7,235 bases of DNA from Pontimonas sp. (GTDB lineage: Bacteria > Actinomycetota > Actinomycetes > Actinomycetales > Microbacteriaceae), in contig JAIOWW010000056.1 of NCBI GenBank assembly GCA_021741925.1, forward strand, positions 1-7,235. Reading direction: 5' to 3'. The position numbers were made by a program, and so were the translations under genes. This document shows, piece after piece, positions 5,636-7,235 of the stretch (its first letter is position 1; every line of letters begins with the position of its first letter). Under the pieces are notes generated by a model. The model saw nothing but the letters and a program-made list of their open reading frames with translations. It made no database searches and was not told where the DNA came from.

Positions 5636-7017
5636 GACGTCTTCTTCTCGCAAGTTTTCTCGGCATCGTTCTTGTTGCCCTCGCGATTTCCACCGTTCCG
5701 TTCGGGTTCTTCATTCAGACGGTGGAGCGCGATCGGTTGTTGACTGCCCTTGAGCGTGACGCTTTTGTGATCGCAGGTAAGGCGGAAGAAGCTCTGGAGA
5801 CACTGGATCCAGCCGATTTAGCGCCCGTGAGAGCGCTAGCTCAGGAATACCGCGACGCTGGTGGTGCTCGGGTGGTGATCACTGATGAGCGCGGTGTCGT
5901 GATTGTGACCAATGACCCTGAGGAGAACCGCGTCGGGGTCTCATATCTCAGTCGACCAGAGTTTGCGGATGCCACTGCCGGTCGAATCTCCACAGGAGAG
6001 AGAGTCTCCGAGACGCTGGGACTCACCCTGGTTTACGTTGCTGTTCCGGTCTTTAGTGGACAGGGCATTGTGGGAGCGGTCCGGCTGACGTTTGACAAGG
6101 CAGTCATTGATGCAGAAGTCAGACGACAGTTGGTCGGAATCCTTATTGTTGCTCTGACAACATTGGGGCTCGGTGGAGCACTCGCGCTTATTCTCTCGAG
6201 AACCCTGGCGCGGGGCGTCAGGGAACTTGAGCAGGCGAGCGAAGCCTTTGCCGGTGGTGACTTCTCTGCCAGAGCCAGAGAGGATGTTGGCCCCTCGGAC
6301 ATCAGAGCGCTCGCTGCTGGGTTCAACGCAATGGCCGACAAGGTCTCGGCACTAGTCGAAACTCAGCGACGATTTGCCTCCGACGCCTCTCACCAGTTGC
6401 GGACTCCGATCACGGCTCTGATGCTCCGCATTGAGGGGCTCCGTGAATCCCTCAAGCCCACGAAGAAAGTATCGGAGCGCTTCGATGCTTTGGAGACAGA
6501 AGTCGGTCGGCTCAATCGTTTGATCGATGGGCTGCTCGCGTTGGGTCGGGCGGGTGCTGAGAAGGCCCCTGTGGTCACGATTGACGCCACAGCGGTGGTG
6601 CGCGAGAGGGTGGAGAGTTGGACGAGTTTGGCGGAGGAGTCCGGGACAACCCTCACAGCCTCAATCGACGAGGGTGTCAGGATTCGCGCAGTAGAAACAG
6701 CGTTGGAGCACATCGTGGATGTGTATCTCGATAACGCTCTGTCGGTCAGTCCTGAAGGGTCAACTCTCGAAGTGTTACTGACGAGGGAGGGATCCAAGGT
6801 GACTCTCACGGTGAGAGATCAGGGCCCTGGTGTGAGTGACGAGGTCTCTTCTCGTGCTTTTGATCGTTTCTGGCGGGGAGGCAGCTCTTACGAAGGCTCC
6901 GGTTTGGGTCTTGCCATCGTGAAGCAGCTCGCGGACGCGAGTGGGGCAACAGTCTCTTTGACACGCCGCGAGAGCGGTGGGGCTGAAGCCCTCGCCGTTT
7001 TCGTCGCACCTGAGTGA
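5632..7017 (+). CDS. Membrane sensor histidine kinase with Cache-like extracytoplasmic domain and HAMP domain
   Basis: This is the 461-residue partner of the preceding response regulator. TM1 spans about 4-28. An extracytoplasmic domain (about 29-164) with ARVVITDERGVVIVTN, VGVSYLSRPEF and a closing YVAVPVF ... GIVGAVRLTF has the strand pattern of single-Cache sensors. TM2 is about 165-188, followed by a HAMP domain (about 189-242). The dimerisation/phosphoacceptor helix has SHQLRTP with His254. The ATPase domain shows the N box VYLDNAL (Asn368), DQGPG (396-400), the F-box region FDRFWRG and GSGLGLAIVKQL (422-433). All catalytic motifs are intact. The start ATG at 5632 overlaps the regulator stop (ATGA), with AGGA 6 nt upstream. 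The Cache fold usually binds a small ligand directly outside the membrane, so an organic acid, metal complex or similar signal is possible, but the sequence does not identify it. Confidence 0.94.
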   Translation: MRRLLLASFLGIVLVALAISTVPFGFFIQTVERDRLLTALERDAFVIAGKAEEALETLDPADLAPVRALAQEYRDAGGARVVITDERGVVIVTNDPEENRVGVSYLSRPEFADATAGRISTGERVSETLGLTLVYVAVPVFSGQGIVGAVRLTFDKAVIDAEVRRQLVGILIVALTTLGLGGALALILSRTLARGVRELEQASEAFAGGDFSARAREDVGPSDIRALAAGFNAMADKVSALVETQRRFASDASHQLRTPITALMLRIEGLRESLKPTKKVSERFDALETEVGRLNRLIDGLLALGRAGAEKAPVVTIDATAVVRERVESWTSLAEESGTTLTASIDEGVRIRAVETALEHIVDVYLDNALSVSPEGSTLEVLLTREGSKVTLTVRDQGPGVSDEVSSRAFDRFWRGGSSYEGSGLGLAIVKQLADASGATVSLTRRESGGAEALAVFVAPE

Positions 7018-7032
7018 TGCCGACAGAGAGGT

Positions 7033-7050
7033 ACTCCTAGTCGGAGGAGT
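7033..7050. terminator. Weak hairpin between convergent genes
   Basis: ACTCCT (7033-7038) and AGGAGT (7045-7050) form a 6-bp stem with a 6-nt loop, just after the kinase stop and over the stop of the convergent transporter gene. There is no T tract on either side, so it is at best a weak bidirectional terminator. Confidence 0.25.
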
Positions 7051-7235
7051 CAGAATGTGCTGTGCGCCGGTGACTGAGGAGCCACCACAAGATAATGAGC
7101 GCGGCGAGTCCGGTTGAGGCAGTAATGCCCAGTGATGTCTGACCAAGGCTCGTGAGGGCCACACTGAACATGGCGGGGGTGAAAGCCATGATGATGTCGG
7201 CGGAGGCCATGATGTATCCCTGTCTTTCACCGTAG
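7037..7235 (-). CDS. C-terminal fragment of a membrane transporter, probably MFS
   Basis: The minus-strand frame enters at the right edge (first whole codon at 7234) and ends with TAG at 7039-7037, giving the last 65 residues of a longer protein. It begins YGERQGYIMASADIIMAFTP, continues through a second hydrophobic segment GITASTGLAALIILWWLL, and ends with a basic and then acidic tail (HRRTAHSDSSD). Two helices joined by a short loop, with GERQGYIMASADI resembling the segment before helix 11 of drug/proton antiporters, fit the last two helices of a major facilitator superfamily carrier. With so little sequence the family call is tentative and no substrate can be suggested. It converges on the kinase gene with a 19-bp gap. 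Confidence 0.6.
   Translation of the reverse strand, partial: YGERQGYIMASADIIMAFTPAMFSVALTSLGQTSLGITASTGLAALIILWWLLSHRRTAHSDSSD

Noticed and set aside
6775..7230. Minus-strand 151-codon open frame across the kinase 3' end and right edge
   Set aside because: It is in a different frame from the transporter fragment that has coherent transmembrane segments, and most of it is antisense to the kinase ATPase domain.

Overview
The window looks like a chromosomal segment of a compact-genome actinobacterium, plausibly of the Microbacteriaceae or a related small-genome lineage. This is inferred from moderately high G+C, GTC/GCG/GAC-rich codon use, actinobacterial protein flavours (an OmpR-type regulator with a SHQLRTP-type kinase, a ferric-reductase-like protein fused to a C-terminal ferredoxin) and very tight packing. 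The genus cannot be fixed from the sequence alone. There is no gene-free stretch of 300 bases. The only real intergenic regions are 122 bp (4839-4960) and 19 bp (7018-7036).

Layout. Left end (1-1466, +): a monovalent cation:proton antiporter of the CPA2/KefB type with a C-terminal RCK/TrkA-N nucleotide-binding domain, lacking its 5' end. It converges on, and shares a CTAG stop palindrome with, a leftward four-gene operon (4838 down to 1463). In transcription order this operon encodes: (i) a small, probably exported protein ending in an extreme Asp/His tail; (ii) a small membrane-anchored coiled-coil protein with a Pro/Ala-rich C terminus; (iii) ApbE, the FAD:protein FMN transferase; (iv) a 505-residue membrane flavo-haem reductase with a ferric-reductase-like haem domain, an FAD/NAD(P) module and a plant-type 2Fe-2S domain. 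Every junction overlaps (ATGACTAA, TGATG, ATGCTTGA), so translation is probably coupled.

Divergent from this operon is a two-component system: an OmpR/PhoB-family response regulator (4961-5635) and a sensor kinase with a Cache-like extracytoplasmic domain (5632-7017), overlapping by ATGA. The shared 122-bp control region holds a PhoB-style direct repeat (7 bp, 4 bp, 7 bp), a perfect 12-bp palindrome and a possible leaderless promoter for the Asp-tail gene. At the right edge, the C terminus of a membrane transporter, probably MFS, runs leftward and converges on the kinase gene.

How the parts may work together (inference). The reductase would draw electrons from cytoplasmic NAD(P)H, pass them through FAD and the 2Fe-2S centre to membrane haems, and deliver them outside. 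ApbE would place covalent FMN on an extracytoplasmic acceptor. No FMN_bind domain or canonical flavinylation motif is visible here. Instead the operon carries two unfamiliar low-complexity exported proteins, one able to bind metal through its Asp/His tail. The kinase would sense an outside ligand or redox condition and switch the operon through the repeats. This is the most interesting part of the window: a candidate metal-linked extracytoplasmic electron-transfer locus with an unidentified flavinylated partner.
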